From contig JAIRUW010000025.1 of assembly GCA_031254195.1 (NCBI GenBank), positions 1-48,476 of the forward strand: 48,476 nucleotides of DNA, given 5' to 3'. Both the position numbers and the translations under genes were made by a program. Under the pieces are notes generated by a model. The model saw only the letters and a list, made by a program, of their open reading frames with translations, searched no databases and had not been told where the DNA came from. Positions within the stretch are counted from its first letter, which is position 1. Each line of letters starts with the position of its first letter. Shown here in pieces: positions 10,092-18,804 of this stretch. The DNA is from Oscillospiraceae bacterium. GTDB taxonomy: Bacteria; Bacillota; Clostridia; Oscillospirales; UBA929.

Positions 10092-13052
10092 TCACCTGAA
10101 ATAATCCACAATTCCGTTTGCGATTGCCGTTACAAGCCTGTTCTGCTCCGCGTTGTCTGTCAGCCATTCGTAGTCGAAGGGGTTATTGATAAACGACATC
10201 TCGATCAGCGCCGACGGCGACCAGGTTCCCCGGCAGACATAGAGGTTGTAAAGATGTACGCCCCTGCCGTCAAGTCCCAGCGACGCGCGGAGATAGTCGT
10301 ATATGCTCTCGGAAAATTCCAGCGACCCCGCGTCGCGGTAAAACACCGCGGTACCCCGTATGGAATCGGAGTTGACATTCTCGTTCATTGAGTTACAGTG
10401 CAATGACACAAGGAGGTCGGGGCGCGCCGAGCGGGAAGCGTCCAGACGGCTCTGAAGCTGCGTCGTGGCGTCGGAGGCGCGGGTAAGGATGACCCGAGCG
10501 CCTAAGCCCGTTAAAACGCTGCGGAGTTTCAGAGCGGCATAGAGGTTGATATATTTTTCGGCATAGTCGGCGCCATGCGGGCCGTACGCCCCCGTTTCGG
10601 TGCCGCCGTGCCCCGCGTCCACTACGATGGTAAACCCGTCTAAGGGTTTGTCGCCCGTCTTGGCGACCGGGCGGCGTTTGATGTGCAGGCGCAACCCGTC
10701 CTTGACCGGCTCGACATAATAGCCGTCGATGGCCATGCCCGCCGCCGGTGTGAGGGTGTATACCGCCTTGCCGCTCGAAAACGCGGCGTCGGCCTTTCCG
10801 ATCAAGGCTTCGGCGGGTAGCATGACGGCAGGCGCGGCGTCGGAGCTGTATACGGTAAACGAGATGGATTTACCGCTCCATACCGCCAGTGCCGCCGTGT
10901 GTGTGTCCGTCAGAATGGTCAGGGTGTCCCATTTGTCTCCCGTCTGATACGTCGCGCCGCTCACTTTCCCTTGCAGCCCGGTATCCCGCACCGCCAGCCG
11001 TACGTCGGAACGCAAAACCCACAGGCCGCACTCCAGCCCTACCCATGTTCCGTTCTGATGCGCGACGACCGCGTCAACCTGCCCGCGCGAAAACTCGCCC
11101 ACCGGCCCGCCGGTTGTGGTCGGCCCAGGGAAGGCAAAGGCTACGTTGCTCGTGACGGTCGCCGTCAGCCGGGACGCGCGGGTGGAGAGCTTGAGCGAGC
11201 CGGACGCCGCGCGCGACACGGTCTTGCCGTCCATCGTCATGGTGTATACCGGCGTGCCGACGGTCAGCGTCGGGGCGGCCCCGGAGGTGGAGGCTTTGGG
11301 GTAAGTATAAGACGCTTTATACGTCGTAGCGTAAATCCCGCCCCCGGACGGCTTTTTGGTGGCGTCAGGTTTCATTGACAGCGTTTGGCCGCCGACACGC
11401 ACCGTAACGTCCGCGCCAATCGGCGCGACGCAGAAGAGCGTCACAGTCGAGCCGGGGGCTTGTATCTCGTCATACGCGTCGGGGAAAACACCCGGTTGGA
11501 TCGTCGCCTCCGCCATCTTCTCAGGCTCTTCCGCCGACCCCGTGCCGGACGGAACGGTGACGGTGCGGGTGACCTTGGTATTGCCTTGGGCGAACGTAAA
11601 GGTGTTCGCGCCCTTTTTCAGCGTGGCGTAATAGGAAAAATACCCCTTTGATGTGCGGCTGGTGATCTCCGTGCCGTTGACGGTGAGTTTCTGGTTGGGG
11701 TCGGACGCCCCGACAAAATAATAGTTGTTGCCGTTATAGGTGACGTCTCTGTTAGGCCGCCCCACGGCAAGCGTCCCGGAAGGCGGGGCGGGCATGACGA
11801 TGTCGATGGGGGACACGACCGGCGTCGATGAATCGTTATACAGCAGCTTTACGGCGGCGGCGATCGCCTTGTCTTCGGCAATCAGCCTGTAGCGGAAATG
11901 GATACTGCCCTTTACGGCAGAATATTTTTGGTTTTCCGCGATCTGCCGGGCAATCTCCCCCGTACCGGCCCAGGCGGGGCGGGAGGAGTTGCCGTTCATC
12001 AGGTAGGTCGCGTGTCCCACATACAAATCGACCGTCGTCCCGCCAACAAGTTCGGCCCACCACGCCAGCACTTTGGCGTAGTCGGCGTTCTCGCGCCCGA
12101 TTTCCCAGTAGATCTGCGGTGCGATATAATCTACCCAGCCCTCCAGCACCCATTTGCGGGTATCGGCGAACTGCTCATAATATGTCTCATACCCCCGGGT
12201 ATCGCTGCCCAGCGGGTTGGTGCTCTTGTTAGCCCAGATCGCCTGCGGCGCGACGCCGAACCGGCAGTTTGGGCGGGCGGTATAGACGATGGCCTGCGAC
12301 TCCTTAATCAGCCTGTTGAGGTTATCGCGCCGCCATTCGTCTTTGCCTGAAAAGCCCGCGCCGTGGGCCTGATATGTCTTGTCGTCGTCAAACGTCCTGC
12401 CCGGATAGAAATAATCGTCAAAATGGATGCCGTCCACCGCGTAATTCTCCACGATTTCCCGGATACCGCCTAGAACCAGCTCCAGCACCTCGGGGACGCC
12501 GGGATTGTAGTATAGATGCCCGTCGCTGTGCGCCACCGTCCATGACGGATTTTTCCTCGCCGGGTTATCGGCGGACAGCCCGTCGGCGTTTTTGGCATTG
12601 CGCGCGGCGCGGTACGGGTTGATCCAGGCGTGCAGCTCCATGCCGCGGCTGTGCGCGCCTTCAATAAAATAAGCGAGCGGGTCAAAGCCGCCGGGCGGCG
12701 CTTTGCCCTGCTCGCCGGTGAGCACCTCGCTCCAAGGAAACAGCGATGAGTTGTACAGCGCGTCGCCGGACGGGCGCACCTGCAAAATAACGGCGTTGAA
12801 GCCCATGTCCTGCGCGCCGTTGAGGATGGAGTCTGCCTCGCGTTGAAGCGCGGCCATGCTCAGGCCCTTTTGCGAAGGGTAGTCTAAATTGATGACCGTA
12901 GCCACCCACACGGCGCGGAATTCCGGCGGGGAAGCCAGCGCGGCCGGCGCGGCGGTTTGAACGGCGGGAACAAGCCCAACAGCCATGGCAAAGGCCATGG
13001 CCGCTGACAAGCATTTGGTCAACCCGCGTTTTAGCGACAACCTGGAACCCAC
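10092..13052 (-). CDS. GHL10 glycosidase fused to N-acetylmuramoyl-L-alanine amidase
   Basis: 986 residues from a GTG start. A signal peptide ends near PAALA. Residues about 42-400 are a glycosyl-hydrolase-like 10 domain (EFRAVWVATVINLDYP, GFNAVILQVRPSGDALY, HAWINPYR, VDGIHFDDYFYP). A middle region of about 390 residues holds Ig/SH3-like strands. The C-terminal about 190 residues are an Amidase_3 domain: VDAGHGGTETG (zinc His), the AEKYINLYAA glutamate, SLHCNS (zinc His) and LIEMSFINN (catalytic Glu). The amidase strips stem peptides from peptidoglycan. E. coli DigH, also GHL10, is reported to cut such denuded glycans, so both steps may sit on one chain. Surface or septal cell-wall remodelling is inferred. 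Confidence 0.88.
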   Translation of the reverse strand: MGSRLSLKRGLTKCLSAAMAFAMAVGLVPAVQTAAPAALASPPEFRAVWVATVINLDYPSQKGLSMAALQREADSILNGAQDMGFNAVILQVRPSGDALYNSSLFPWSEVLTGEQGKAPPGGFDPLAYFIEGAHSRGMELHAWINPYRAARNAKNADGLSADNPARKNPSWTVAHSDGHLYYNPGVPEVLELVLGGIREIVENYAVDGIHFDDYFYPGRTFDDDKTYQAHGAGFSGKDEWRRDNLNRLIKESQAIVYTARPNCRFGVAPQAIWANKSTNPLGSDTRGYETYYEQFADTRKWVLEGWVDYIAPQIYWEIGRENADYAKVLAWWAELVGGTTVDLYVGHATYLMNGNSSRPAWAGTGEIARQIAENQKYSAVKGSIHFRYRLIAEDKAIAAAVKLLYNDSSTPVVSPIDIVMPAPPSGTLAVGRPNRDVTYNGNNYYFVGASDPNQKLTVNGTEITSRTSKGYFSYYATLKKGANTFTFAQGNTKVTRTVTVPSGTGSAEEPEKMAEATIQPGVFPDAYDEIQAPGSTVTLFCVAPIGADVTVRVGGQTLSMKPDATKKPSGGGIYATTYKASYTYPKASTSGAAPTLTVGTPVYTMTMDGKTVSRAASGSLKLSTRASRLTATVTSNVAFAFPGPTTTGGPVGEFSRGQVDAVVAHQNGTWVGLECGLWVLRSDVRLAVRDTGLQGKVSGATYQTGDKWDTLTILTDTHTAALAVWSGKSISFTVYSSDAAPAVMLPAEALIGKADAAFSSGKAVYTLTPAAGMAIDGYYVEPVKDGLRLHIKRRPVAKTGDKPLDGFTIVVDAGHGGTETGAYGPHGADYAEKYINLYAALKLRSVLTGLGARVILTRASDATTQLQSRLDASRSARPDLLVSLHCNSMNENVNSDSIRGTAVFYRDAGSLEFSESIYDYLRASLGLDGRGVHLYNLYVCRGTWSPSALIEMSFINNPFDYEWLTDNAEQNRLVTAIANGIVDYFR

Positions 13053-13065
13053 TTTCTCTTCTATT

Positions 13066-13482
13066 TCACGCCGATATATACTGCCTGATGCCCCCGGTGA
13101 TCTCGGCGTCGCTAATGCTGATGGTGATAAGGAAGTTCACGCCGTTTTCCTTGCCGAAGCTCTCGCACCACTGCAAAAACTTCTCGCACTCTTGTGTATC
13201 GCCGTTGTTTGACACCTTGAACAGGCTGTCGATAAAGAAATCGGTTATATCGTAATTCCCAGCGTACAGGCCCGTGATGAATCCGCGCAATACCTGATAG
13301 CTTTGGATATCGTAAGGGACAGTGTCGATCAGGCGCGCGTTGCGCTTGATGTCATGTTTCAGCTTCTGCCCGCGTTCGATGCAGATAACGGAGCCGGAGG
13401 AGGAGTGGGCGGTTTTGTTGCATAGGTCAATGAGTTGCTTGGTCTTGCCGTAGCCCTTGAGCCCGGCGATTACGGTAACCAT
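13066..13482 (-). CDS. Small P-loop ATPase-like protein
   Basis: 138 residues from ATG 13482, chosen because AGGAGG lies nine bases upstream; a longer frame reaches 13551 but runs into the promoter. MVTVIAGLKGYGKTKQLIDL carries a Walker A (GLKGYGKT) right at the N-terminus. A later DITDFFIDSLFKV strand could act as Walker B, followed by a Cys/Trp-containing segment and NFLITISIS. The size and simplicity recall small clostridial 'ATP-binding' proteins of unknown role. It has its own promoter. The gene ends 14 bp from the GHL10-amidase start, so the two are probably co-transcribed. Function is unknown. Confidence 0.72.
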   Translation of the reverse strand: MVTVIAGLKGYGKTKQLIDLCNKTAHSSSGSVICIERGQKLKHDIKRNARLIDTVPYDIQSYQVLRGFITGLYAGNYDITDFFIDSLFKVSNNGDTQECEKFLQWCESFGKENGVNFLITISISDAEITGGIRQYISA

Positions 13483-13522
13483 GGGAATCAGCCTCCTATA
13501 TACAGTCATTTTGGATAAGTTT

Positions 13523-13551
13523 AGTATATCATACCTGTCCGGGTTTAGCAA
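13523..13551 (-). promoter_or_regulatory. Sigma-A promoter of the P-loop / GHL10-amidase operon
   Basis: On the minus strand TTGCTA (13551-13546), 17-bp spacer, TATACT (13528-13523), about 40 bases before the ATG at 13482. Confidence 0.72.
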
Positions 13552-13583
13552 ATTAAGAATCTGTTAACGAGCGCGGCGGCGCT

Positions 13584-13613
13584 CAAAAATCCCTCCGAAA
13601 AACTCGGAGGGAT
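13584..13613 (-). terminator. Rho-independent terminator on the minus strand, upstream of a promoter
   Basis: Perfect 10-bp stem ATCCCTCCGA/TCGGAGGGAT (13589-13598 with 13604-13613), loop of five, followed on the minus strand by TTTTT (13589-13585). No minus-strand gene ends here; it lies between wecB (plus) and the promoter at 13523-13551. It may block antisense read-through into the minus operon. Confidence 0.55.
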
Positions 13614-13658
13614 ACATGGTGCAAAACGATTTGGCATCAGCCCTTTACCGCCCCGCCC

Positions 13659-13688
13659 TTGACGCGTTCGCGCTATGTGTGGTACAAT
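13659..13688 (+). promoter_or_regulatory. Sigma-A promoter of wecB
   Basis: TTGACG (13659-13664), 18-bp spacer, TACAAT (13683-13688). The leader would be only about 13 nt, and the ribosome site GGGGGGCGAGGA starts right at the transcript start. This excludes the in-frame ATG at 13675. Confidence 0.65.
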
Positions 13689-13707
13689 CCATCAGGGGGG
13701 CGAGGAA

Positions 13708-14868
13708 ATGCCGATGAAAGCCAAATATATTGTAATGAGTGTGTTCGGGGCGCGCCCCGACGCCGTAAAAATGGCGCCCCTTATGAAGACACTGGCTGCC
13801 GACCCTGAGATTCACAGCGTATGCTGTGTCACCGGCCAGCACCGCCAAATGCTGGACGGCATTTTGAGCTTTTTCGGCATCAGGCCCGATTATGACCTGG
13901 ACATCATGACGCCGCGCCAGTCGCTGGCCGCCATCACCGCCAAATCGCTGATGGGGATGGACGAGGTATTTACCGAGCTGCGCCCCGATCTTGTTCTGAC
14001 GCACGGCGACACATCGACAGGGTTCGCGGCGACATTGGGGGCATTTTACCATAAAGCCCCTGTCGGGCACGTCGAGGCTGGACTTCGCACAGGGGCGCGG
14101 TATTCGCCTTTCCCTGAAGAAATGAACCGCCAGATGATCGCGAGGATGGCGTCTCTGCATTTCTGCCCCACGTGGAACAACAAGCATAACCTAGAAGCGG
14201 AAAAGATCGACGGCGCGATTTATGTAACCGGCAACACCGTCATCGACGCGCTTTCGATGACGGTACGGGATTCGCATGTGTTTACCGACCCGGCCCTCCG
14301 TGGTCTGGACTTTCATAAAAACCGCGTGCTGGCGGTGACCGCCCACCGGCGCGAGAATGTCGGCGAGGCGCTGGAAAACATCTGCCGCGCCCTGCTTGAC
14401 CTGCGGGATCAAAACCCCGACGCCGTCGTCGTCTACCCCGTACACCTCAGCCCGGCGGTGCGCGAGACCGTCATGCCGCTGCTAGGGGGACAGGAGCGAA
14501 TCATCCTCACCGACCCCATTGGACTGTTGGACATGCACAACCTCATCGCCCGGTCTTATCTGGTGCTGACCGATTCGGGCGGGCTGCAAGAGGAGGCCCC
14601 CGCGCTGGGCAAGCCTGTGCTGGTCATGCGGCGGGAAACGGAACGCCCCGAAGCGGTCGCCGCAGGAACGGTCGCGCTGGCCGGGGTGGAACGGGCAGGC
14701 ATCACGGAAATGGCACAGGAATTGATGGACAGCGCGGAGGCTTACAGCCGCATGGCCCACGCGGTAAACCCATACGGCGACGGACACGCCTCCAAGCGCA
14801 TCACGCAAGCGATACGTCACTTCGCGGGACTGTCGCCCGAGCCTCCCGCCGCTTTCGGCCGGCCGTGA
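13708..14868 (+). CDS. wecB: UDP-N-acetylglucosamine 2-epimerase (non-hydrolysing)
   Basis: 386 residues. The GT-B-like fold shows the family motifs FGARPDAVKMAPLMKTL at the N-terminus, CVTGQHRQML, LVLTHGDTSTGFAATLGAFY, GHVEAGLRTG, PFPEEMNRQMIARMASLHFCPT, VTGNTVIDAL, VTAHRRENVG and LTDSGGLQEEAPALGKPVLVMR with ETERPEAVAAGT. The enzyme interconverts UDP-GlcNAc and UDP-ManNAc, the precursor of teichoic-acid linkage units and capsule sugars. The usual start 'KVMTVFGTRPEAIKM' here reads YIVMSVFGARPDAVKM. The next gene starts within its stop codon (GTGA), so the two are coupled. Confidence 0.95.
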   Translation: MPMKAKYIVMSVFGARPDAVKMAPLMKTLAADPEIHSVCCVTGQHRQMLDGILSFFGIRPDYDLDIMTPRQSLAAITAKSLMGMDEVFTELRPDLVLTHGDTSTGFAATLGAFYHKAPVGHVEAGLRTGARYSPFPEEMNRQMIARMASLHFCPTWNNKHNLEAEKIDGAIYVTGNTVIDALSMTVRDSHVFTDPALRGLDFHKNRVLAVTAHRRENVGEALENICRALLDLRDQNPDAVVVYPVHLSPAVRETVMPLLGGQERIILTDPIGLLDMHNLIARSYLVLTDSGGLQEEAPALGKPVLVMRRETERPEAVAAGTVALAGVERAGITEMAQELMDSAEAYSRMAHAVNPYGDGHASKRITQAIRHFAGLSPEPPAAFGRP

Positions 14869-15668
14869 GCCGCCGCCAAATTACACTGCTTTCGGTCGGC
14901 GCCGCCGTGCTGTTGGCGGCTGTCCTGATGGGCAGCGTATGGTTGACTTATTTCGCCGGAAACTCAGTGCCGTTTACCCTGCCGTCCCCGCTTCCGTCCG
15001 GCGTGCTGCCGGGGGTTTCCGCGCCGGAACCGGCTTTGGGCGGATTTTCCTATACGCCGCTGACCGTGGACGCGCGGAGTATACAGGCAGTCCTTGCCAC
15101 GGTAGAGCGGCCCGCCGCTTACCGCCAGACGGTCACTTGCACCTTCTACTGGCCCGGCGGCGAGGAAACCGTCACCCACAGCATTGCGCGGCGCGGCGAT
15201 TTGACGCGTGTGGAGACACGGGGGATGGAGCCTTTGGCGCAAAACCGCATTTCCACGCCGGATACCGTGTATGCTTGGACAGGCGACGCCATGCCCGTCT
15301 ATGCGGTCACGCCCGAGGACGCGGACGCCGAAGTCCTGTCCGGCGTGCCCGCGTGGGAAACCGTCGCGGCGCTGCCGCCGGAGAGTATTCTTTTAGCGGA
15401 ATACCTCAATCTGCCCGGTGAGCGCCGCTGTCTGCGCGTGCTGACCGAGGAAGCCGTCTATTTCGGCGAGTATATCGTGTCGCTGGAAACGGGGCTGCTG
15501 GTCAAGGCGGCCTTTACCGGCGCGGAGGGGCTTGCCTATGAAGTTAAAACCGGGCCGCCCGTGCTGGGCGACCCGGGAAACGAATATTTTACCCTGCCGG
15601 ACGGGAGAGCCGTTCCCGCTCCGCCTGAGGCAGGCGCAGATACGCAATCCGGTCCGCCGGACGGGTAA
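14865..15668 (+). CDS. Membrane-anchored extracytoplasmic protein of unknown function
   Basis: 267 residues from a GTG that overlaps the wecB stop by four bases. One membrane segment (about residues 7-29, LLSVGAAVLLAAVLMGSVWLTYF) is followed by a Pro-rich linker and an all-beta-looking domain: ARSIQAVLATVERPAAYRQTVTCTFYW, HSIARRGDLTRVET, RCLRVLTEEAVYFGEYIVSLETGLLVKA. The pattern resembles LolA/LppX- or MucB-like folds that bind lipids, but this is only a resemblance. Coupling to wecB hints at an envelope role. The last 80 bp overlap convergently with tsaB, so the Pro/Gly-rich tail is encoded opposite the tsaB C-terminus. Confidence 0.7.
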   Translation: MSRRQITLLSVGAAVLLAAVLMGSVWLTYFAGNSVPFTLPSPLPSGVLPGVSAPEPALGGFSYTPLTVDARSIQAVLATVERPAAYRQTVTCTFYWPGGEETVTHSIARRGDLTRVETRGMEPLAQNRISTPDTVYAWTGDAMPVYAVTPEDADAEVLSGVPAWETVAALPPESILLAEYLNLPGERRCLRVLTEEAVYFGEYIVSLETGLLVKAAFTGAEGLAYEVKTGPPVLGDPGNEYFTLPDGRAVPAPPEAGADTQSGPPDG

Positions 15669-16236
15669 ACCCGTTCAAAAAACACAGCGCCGCGCCATAC
15701 CCCGAGGCGTACGGCCGCGCGGCGACACGGTCGCCCTCTCTGGCACATTGTGAAGCGGCGTCGCCCACCCATAAGACGGGGGGCGGCGCTTGTTTGAGGA
15801 AATCATCTAGCCCCATGGCCTGGTCCTCCGTAAGGCGAGTCAGGACGGACCGCTCCGCTTGAAAAATCGCGCCATACAGCTGCCCGCGCCGCGCGTCCAG
15901 CGCGGCGCACACCGTCCCCTCGTAATCCAAAGCGCCGTAAGCCGCCGCCATCAGCGACGAGACGCCTGCGCAGGGCAGCCCCAAAGCGCTCGCGAAGCCC
16001 AAGGCCGTTGAGACGCCGATGCGCAGGCCGGTAAACGACCCCGGGCCGTTGGTGACGACGACCTGGGTGACGTCGCCCGGCGACGCTCCCGCGTTTCTCA
16101 GCGCCGCGTCAATCATCGGCGCCAGCGTATGGCTGTGTGTCAGGCCGTTGTTGAGGAACGCTTCCGAAACCAGCGCGCCGTCGCGCACCAATGCGGCGGA
16201 AGCTGTAACGGAGGAGCTGTCTATGGCAAGAAGCAT
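15589..16236 (-). CDS. tsaB: tRNA t6A synthesis protein TsaB (YeaZ)
   Basis: 215 residues of the ASKHA fold: MLLAIDSSSVTASAALV at the start, LTHSHTLAPMIDAAL, VVVTNGPGSFTGLRIGVSTALGFA (the YeaZ signature) and ALDARRGQLYGAIF. TsaB is the non-catalytic partner that, with TsaD and TsaE, transfers threonylcarbamoyl to A37 of ANN-decoding tRNAs. It follows tsaE with a 16-bp overlap. tsaD is not in the window. The C-terminus ends RLSRPAG, encoded in convergent overlap with the plus-strand membrane protein. Confidence 0.94.
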   Translation of the reverse strand: MLLAIDSSSVTASAALVRDGALVSEAFLNNGLTHSHTLAPMIDAALRNAGASPGDVTQVVVTNGPGSFTGLRIGVSTALGFASALGLPCAGVSSLMAAAYGALDYEGTVCAALDARRGQLYGAIFQAERSVLTRLTEDQAMGLDDFLKQAPPPVLWVGDAASQCAREGDRVAARPYASGYGAALCFLNGFTRPADRIAYLRLPQAERERLSRPAG

Positions 16237-16616
16237 AACGAAAATTCCCTTTCCGTATCATTCAAGGCTGTTACAATAATACAGACACCGCCGGTCTCTC
16301 CCGCGCGTTCCGCCCATTCCACAACGCGGACGCCATTTTCATATTCATCCCACCCCGCGCCGAGCAGGTCGTCAAACCCGTCCAAACGATACGCGTCGTA
16401 ATGGGCCAGCGGGACGCGTCCGGTATACACGTTTACAATGGCGTAGGTAGGGCTGGTCACCCGGTCCGTCACGCCTAAACCCCGCGCAAGGCCCCGGACA
16501 AGCGCCGTCTTCCCCGCGCCCAAATCGCCGTACAGCCAGACCGTATCGCCCGGGCGGAGCAGGCGGGCAAGAGCTTCGCCGTGACTTTCCGTTTCTTCGA
16601 TGGAATGTGAGATCAT
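16221..16616 (-). CDS. tsaE: tRNA t6A synthesis ATPase TsaE (YjeE)
   Basis: 131 residues from ATG 16616, giving the normal family N-terminus MISHSIEETESHGEALA; in-frame starts at 16640 and 16643 would add eight or nine residues. Walker A GDLGAGKTALVRGLARGLG, the VTSPTYAIVNVY segment, YDAYRLDGFDDLLGAGWDEY and VVEWAER are diagnostic. TsaE hydrolyses ATP to reset the TsaB-TsaD complex. It lies between a GNAT gene and tsaB. A gene pair tsaE-tsaB is common in Firmicutes. Confidence 0.94.
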   Translation of the reverse strand: MISHSIEETESHGEALARLLRPGDTVWLYGDLGAGKTALVRGLARGLGVTDRVTSPTYAIVNVYTGRVPLAHYDAYRLDGFDDLLGAGWDEYENGVRVVEWAERAGETGGVCIIVTALNDTEREFSLCFLP

Positions 16617-16639
16617 ACTATCATCCGTGCCTCCGTTCA

Positions 16640-17392
16640 TCAACTCGTCGGCGCTGTCAGCGAATCATCAAATCTGCCGCGGTACACGCAAGCCCACGTA
16701 GGATGAAACCCTGCGCGACATGCTACCCGCTGGGAAAAAATATTACTTGTGGCCGCCCCGTAATACGGTATCTTTCCGCGCTCTAAAATCTCTGTTGCCA
16801 GTCGGTTTGTCAACACTGACGCAATGCCACGGTTACGGTATTCCGGCAGGACGTTTAATCCAATCTGCCACATCATTTCGCAGTCGTCGCTCGCTCCTGC
16901 CATACCCACTACAACACCGTTTGCATATGCAACTGTTGCCAGCATATCGGGGCGGGCATGAGGTTTCGGGCCTCGGTTAAGAGCATATTCAAACCCTTCA
17001 TACACATACAGGCTTGCTATGTCCGGTTGCGCCACCGTTACAATTTCAATCCCGCCCGGCACAGGTATGGGCGCCAACTTTTCTACATCGGGCAAATGGC
17101 AAATACCCTGTCCGTATACAAACGGCATATCAAACGCTTCATCACGGTTCTTGCCGTCAAGCTGTTCACGGAGATAGGGCAGGATGTCCGGCGTAGCCGA
17201 CACGACGACCCCACCGCCCATTGTGTACATTTCGAAGTGTCGTTCGCCGCGCGGAAACGGACGCCGTCCGGGGTTGTCTTTTGCTTCGCAGAACACAAAG
17301 CCGTCCCGGTCAAAATCGTCCGGTTTGCAATTGAGGTCTACGGCAAGCTGGGCACGGACAGACGAGAGGATGTCCTTATTCGTTAACCGCAT
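16640..17392 (-). CDS. GNAT-family N-acetyltransferase
   Basis: 250 residues if started at ATG 17392; a TTG at 17401 with a better-spaced GGAA is possible, and the frame stays open to 17530 only through the dacF gene. The N-terminal half (about 1-130) begins MRLTNKDILSSVRAQLAVDLNC and is a partner domain seen in some clostridial GNATs. The C-terminal half has the acetyl-CoA site QIGLNVLPEYRNRGIASVLTNRLA (V/I-x-x-x-RxxG-x-A) and AATSNIFSQRVACRAGF. Substrate is unknown. It is the second gene of the dacF-GNAT-tsaE-tsaB run and probably co-transcribed. Confidence 0.85.
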   Translation of the reverse strand: MRLTNKDILSSVRAQLAVDLNCKPDDFDRDGFVFCEAKDNPGRRPFPRGERHFEMYTMGGGVVVSATPDILPYLREQLDGKNRDEAFDMPFVYGQGICHLPDVEKLAPIPVPGGIEIVTVAQPDIASLYVYEGFEYALNRGPKPHARPDMLATVAYANGVVVGMAGASDDCEMMWQIGLNVLPEYRNRGIASVLTNRLATEILERGKIPYYGAATSNIFSQRVACRAGFHPTWACVYRGRFDDSLTAPTS

Positions 17393-17397
17393 AGAAA

Positions 17398-18738
17398 TCA
17401 ATACCGTTTCCTTCCCCTGTAGTTGCTGGCGCGCATGTTGCGCATACGTCTGCGGCGGTTGAGCGTTATCGCGATCAGGATGTACAGGGCGGCGACCACG
17501 GCGACGCTGATCACAACCCACCTGATCCAATCCCGTGAGATAATCTCGGCAATCTCGCTTTGGAGAAACTCCCTTGTGTCCCGCTCGACGCTCCTGTCGG
17601 CTAGGAGGGGGATGGTGCCGTAGTCGTGCCCTTGATAGGACAGCTTGACTTCTCCCAGCACCGTGCCCGCCGTCACCGGCGCCTGCACGCCTTCCGGCTC
17701 GAATACCGTGATGCGGCGGTCTATATCCTCGGGGTTGAGGGTTTTCGGCACCAGCGCCTCGACCGAGCGCTCGGGGACTAAATATACCTCAGTCTCGTCC
17801 TTCCCTTGGATGACCTTGACGCCAATCAGCTTATCAACGCGGCTTAGGATGCGTTTCATGGTAAAATTGGCGAAGCCCCATTCAAAGAGGTCGCGCGTCT
17901 CGGTGAAGGAGCGGATCAGGTTCGTCTCCTCGTCCACCGACGCGCCCAGCACCACGCTGATGAGCGTGATGCCATCCCTCTCTGCGGTGGACAGCAGGCA
18001 GTGCCCGGCGTTGTTGGTGCGGCCCGTCTTGATGCCGCGGGCGTAGGGATAGATATAGTCGGGGAAGCGGCGGCGGGTGATGAGGTTATTGGTGGTGGTC
18101 AGCGCGCGGCCGTCCGGCGTCATGTTGGTGGGGGCTAAGGTAATGTATTCGGTGTTGGCAATCTCCATAAACTCAGGGTTGTTTAGGCATTCCCGCGCCA
18201 TCAGGTATGTGTCATACGCGGTGGTATAGTGTTCGGGGTCGGGCAGGCCGTGCGTGTTGGTGAATTGGGTGTTCTCGCAGCCTATGTCGGCGAGGCGCGC
18301 GTTCATCATCTCCATAAACGCCTCAACGGAGCCGGCGACATGCCGCGCGATGACGTTGCAGGCTTCGTTGGCCGAAGGGAGCATGGCGCAGTAAATCAGG
18401 TCGCGCAGCGTCATCTCCTCGCCGGCCTTGATTCCGGCGTTACTCCCGCCCGCGATGATGTCGAAGAAATCCCCTTCCTCCGCCGTAACAACATCGTCCA
18501 GCCCGCTGTGCTCCAGCGCCAGCAATGCCGTCATGACCTTGGTGATGCTGGCCGGTTCGCGGCGGATATGTATATTGTGGGAAAAAAGGACTTCGTCGGT
18601 CTGCGCGTGAACCAGTATGGCGCTGCGCGACTGGATATCCACCTCGGGCAGGTCGCTGTAAGCGGCGGCAGGGGGTGCGGATAGAAGAAGGCATATGGCA
18701 AGCAATACGGCAAAGGCCGTTCTTTTTTTTCGCAGCAT
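17398..18738 (-). CDS. D-alanyl-D-alanine carboxypeptidase (DacF/PBP5 type)
   Basis: 446 residues. A signal peptide ends at PPAAA-YSDL. The penicillin-binding domain has SITK (64-67, catalytic Ser), SAN (122-124) and KTG (237-239), followed by the PBP5 C-terminal beta domain (about 300-390) and a C-terminal membrane segment (WVVISVAVVAALYILIAI) with a basic tail RRRRMRNMRASNYRGRKRY. The enzyme trims the terminal D-Ala from peptidoglycan stem peptides outside the membrane. A true transmembrane helix plus basic tail replaces the usual amphipathic anchor. It is first in the minus operon and divergent from the ComEA-like gene. Confidence 0.93.
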   Translation of the reverse strand: MLRKKRTAFAVLLAICLLLSAPPAAAYSDLPEVDIQSRSAILVHAQTDEVLFSHNIHIRREPASITKVMTALLALEHSGLDDVVTAEEGDFFDIIAGGSNAGIKAGEEMTLRDLIYCAMLPSANEACNVIARHVAGSVEAFMEMMNARLADIGCENTQFTNTHGLPDPEHYTTAYDTYLMARECLNNPEFMEIANTEYITLAPTNMTPDGRALTTTNNLITRRRFPDYIYPYARGIKTGRTNNAGHCLLSTAERDGITLISVVLGASVDEETNLIRSFTETRDLFEWGFANFTMKRILSRVDKLIGVKVIQGKDETEVYLVPERSVEALVPKTLNPEDIDRRITVFEPEGVQAPVTAGTVLGEVKLSYQGHDYGTIPLLADRSVERDTREFLQSEIAEIISRDWIRWVVISVAVVAALYILIAITLNRRRRMRNMRASNYRGRKRY

Positions 18739-18804
18739 ATAGTAGGAATCCTCTCTAAGGTATGGTAGAATATATCATAGCATAAAAATGGTGGGTTGTG
18801 AACC

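Noticed and set aside
10899..11631. Plus-strand frames within the GHL10-amidase gene
   Set aside because: Arg-rich high-GC shadows of a well-supported minus-strand gene.
13675..13707. Earlier in-frame ATG for wecB
   Set aside because: It lies between the -35 and -10 boxes of the wecB promoter and would not be transcribed.
17393..17530. 46-residue N-terminal extension of the GNAT
   Set aside because: It is the dacF C-terminus read in another frame (Arg/Gln-rich) and precedes any ribosome site.
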